From Lyngbya sp. HA4199-MV5 (lineage in GTDB: Bacteria; Cyanobacteriota; Cyanobacteriia; Leptolyngbyales; Leptolyngbyaceae): a stretch of 64,000 nt of DNA. The translations under genes and the position numbers were made by a program. The DNA lies in assembly GCA_019359375.1 (NCBI GenBank), contig JAHHHL010000006.1, forward strand, positions 123,748 through 187,747, read 5' to 3'. Of this stretch, positions 61,849-64,000 are shown piece after piece; within the stretch, counting starts at the first letter, position 1; every line of letters begins with the position of its first letter. Below the pieces are notes generated by a model. The model searched no databases. It worked only from the letters and a program-made list of their open reading frames with translations, and had not been told where the DNA came from.

Positions 61849-62187
61849 TTAAGTAGGTTTTCCAAAAGCTATCGCTGAAATGCCACTAAGCATTAATCCA
61901 ATTCCTATCCACTGTACAGGCAACACTTTTTCCCCTAATAGTAATGAGCCAGTAATTGTAGTGAAGAGAACAGTTAGACCAATCACTACAGGGTAAGCAA
62001 GTGACAGGTTAAGCTTACTTAGAACCAAAATATATAAGCCTGTGCTTAATCCGTAGATAAGTATACCTCCAAATAAATAAAAGTTAAGCAAATTTTTCCC
62101 TGATCCAAGCTTAAGAAGAGCTTGTGCTAGTGTATTTAGTCCCACGGTAGCTAAAATGAGTAGACTTGGAAGAAGGTATGCGGGCAT
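61849..62187 (-). CDS. Small EamA/SMR-like transporter (4 TM)
   Basis: MPAYLLPSLLILATVGLNTLAQALLKLGSG...LSLAYPVVIGLTVLFTTITGSLLLGEKVLPVQWIGIGLMLSGI; start at 62187 (ORF to 62352). Confidence 0.85.
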   Translation of the reverse strand: MPAYLLPSLLILATVGLNTLAQALLKLGSGKNLLNFYLFGGILIYGLSTGLYILVLSKLNLSLAYPVVIGLTVLFTTITGSLLLGEKVLPVQWIGIGLMLSGISAIAFGKPT

Positions 62188-62195
62188 AGAAATAC

Positions 62196-62819
62196 TTAGG
62201 GATTGCCGTAGTGGTAACTTGACGGTTGAAAAGCCCATGGCTTTTGATCTGAAGGGTAAGGTTTTTGGACGTATTTTCCCAGCAATCTTTCCCACCATCG
62301 GGGAGGATGTGGGAGAGATGCCACTTGAATACTTGAGCAACTGACCAACCATGCCCCCAGAATGTCCGTATGGCGGCTATCTCCAATGATCACAACTTCT
62401 CTCGGTGATAGTTGCATGTATCTCATTGCTTTACGAAATGCACGAGGGAAGGGCTTCTTCGCCGGACTGCTTGCTGGTATATCTAAATAGCTAGACCAAT
62501 ACTCGACTCGGTGATGTCGCTTACCATTTGATAGGAAGAAAAACTTGATTCCTAAGTCTTTCGCTTGACCGATCCAGGCTTCTGCATAGGGCGACAAGTA
62601 GCGATCGTCTTCAGAGACGATGGTGTTATCTAGATCAAGGATGACTCCTCGAATTCCAACAGATAGCAGTTGATTGATGTCGATCGATGCAAGTATATCT
62701 ACCTGTGCTGGCAGCTCGTTTGCTTTGAGCGTTGCGATTACAGTACTCGACTGCTTTAGAAAACATCGAGCAGTTGGGAATACTAATTTTTTAAGAACAA
62801 TAGCTAGAAGGTTCAGCAT
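62196..62819 (-). CDS. YqeG-like HAD IIIA phosphatase
   Basis: GVILDLDNTIV; FFLSNGKRHHRVEYW; KKPFPRAFRKAM; VVIIGDSRHTDILGA. Confidence 0.85.
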   Translation of the reverse strand: MLNLLAIVLKKLVFPTARCFLKQSSTVIATLKANELPAQVDILASIDINQLLSVGIRGVILDLDNTIVSEDDRYLSPYAEAWIGQAKDLGIKFFFLSNGKRHHRVEYWSSYLDIPASSPAKKPFPRAFRKAMRYMQLSPREVVIIGDSRHTDILGAWLVSCSSIQVASLPHPPRWWERLLGKYVQKPYPSDQKPWAFQPSSYHYGNP

Positions 62820-62882
62820 CGATATTCCAGTAACTAAGCTTATCTTCAGTACAAATCCTCAGTACAAGGGTCGTCAAGACGT

Positions 62883-63845
62883 TTAAGTTAACAATCCTTG
62901 GCTTTTCAAAAATAAGATGCTAGATGTCATTGCCACCCAAGTTAAGACAGTCAACAGCAGCGGTCTATCACCGAGCAAAACTTCTTCTGGACGCTCTGTC
63001 TGTCCTCCTTCTTCAATCCCAGTAGTTCGACGAGCGATTTCTTCGGGATCGCTCAGCAATTGGTAGCGAAAAATTCCATACAACACAAAGGGTAAGGTTA
63101 ACATCATCCAGGGGGTCGAAGCGCCGCTAACGATAGGACCAGAACTCCACAACGCATAGGTAAGAATAGTTCCGTTTGTTACTACGCTTTCCATCCGATT
63201 TAACAGTGGGAGAGAATACCGATGCAGAACTGATCTAGATTTTTTCCCTTTAATTTCTGAAAGTCGGAGCTCCGCTTTGCGTTTTTCAATGCCTAAAAAC
63301 AGAGCCAACATTGCAGTACAAAGCAAAAACCAAGGAGACAAAGCAATGCCAGTAGCAGCGGCTCCACCACAGGCGCGCAGAATGAAGCCGATTGAAATGG
63401 CAACCACATCCAGAATGACTGTGCGTTTCAAGCGAAGATTGTAGACAATTTGTAAAAGGGCATAGCTGAGAATTGCTAACCCTAAACCAGGAGATCGCCA
63501 CCAACCCAAAATGAGTGCTGTTGTCAGCAAAGTTGCTGACATTGCGATCGCTGTTGGGACAGCTACTAAGCCTGAAGCAATGGGTCGCTTACACTTAATA
63601 GGATGACGACGGTCGGATTCTACATCAACGACATCATTCAATAGATAAAAGCTGCTAGAGGTAAGACAGAAAAGCGTAAATGCTAGTAGACTGCCCAGTA
63701 AAACGTTCACAGTGAGTGCAAACGCAAATAAAGGTGCAGCAAACACAATAAAATTTTTGGTCCACTGCCGGGGACGTAGTGCTTTAAAGTGCGCCCAAAT
63801 TAAATCGGCAGTCTGATTTTCAAGCGTAGTCGGTTTAGAGTTCAT
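62883..63845 (-). CDS. UbiA-family prenyltransferase, decaprenyl-phosphate phosphoribosyltransferase-like
   Basis: LRPRQWTKNFIVFAAPLFA; SSFYLLNDVVDVESDRRHPIKCKRPIASG; polytopic. Confidence 0.9.
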   Translation of the reverse strand: MNSKPTTLENQTADLIWAHFKALRPRQWTKNFIVFAAPLFAFALTVNVLLGSLLAFTLFCLTSSSFYLLNDVVDVESDRRHPIKCKRPIASGLVAVPTAIAMSATLLTTALILGWWRSPGLGLAILSYALLQIVYNLRLKRTVILDVVAISIGFILRACGGAAATGIALSPWFLLCTAMLALFLGIEKRKAELRLSEIKGKKSRSVLHRYSLPLLNRMESVVTNGTILTYALWSSGPIVSGASTPWMMLTLPFVLYGIFRYQLLSDPEEIARRTTGIEEGGQTERPEEVLLGDRPLLLTVLTWVAMTSSILFLKSQGLLT

Positions 63846-63872
63846 AGTCTGCGGAAAAGTTTATATTTTCGT

Positions 63873-64000
<128 letters not shown>

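Noticed and set aside
62111-62386. 91-aa minus-strand ORF
   Set aside because: Out-of-frame within the YqeG-like gene and the transporter start

Overview
The window is cyanobacterial in character: HIP1-type GCGATCGC octamers are abundant and many genes are typical cyanobacterial families. It holds about 50 supportable protein genes. Positions 1-48 kb are a mosaic of housekeeping and conserved-hypothetical genes: aroK, a pentapeptide-repeat Ser/Thr kinase, pheT, an ABC ATPase, ppc, a DUF1574 protein, an MscS/cNMP channel, hisB, a peroxiredoxin, coaX, cynS, topoisomerase IB, murD, sucC, a beta-propeller/transglutaminase protein, an HD-GYP response regulator and glmU. From about 48.9 kb to the right edge there is a surface/exopolysaccharide cluster: four GT4-like glycosyltransferases, a pectate-lyase-like beta-helix protein, a Wzy/O-antigen-ligase-like protein, an unusual 1084-aa membrane/glycosidase-like fusion, a hexapeptide acyltransferase, a small EamA/SMR-like transporter, a YqeG-like HAD protein, a UbiA-family DPPR-synthase-like prenyltransferase and the C-terminus of a GDP-fucose-synthase-like epimerase. 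I saw no rRNA, tRNA or CRISPR array. The most interesting non-genic signals are: (1) three copies of an exactly 131-bp CTAG-bounded element with ~20-bp terminal inverted repeats and two internal hairpins, with one compensatory stem change between copies; (2) a dispersed family of purine-rich/pyrimidine-rich imperfect palindromes that abut or supply stop codons of neighbouring genes and appear inserted in frame inside pheT (38 codons) and the DUF1574 gene (21 codons); (3) a second hairpin element (ACAGC...GCTGT) present twice. All domain calls are by eye and were not checked against databases.
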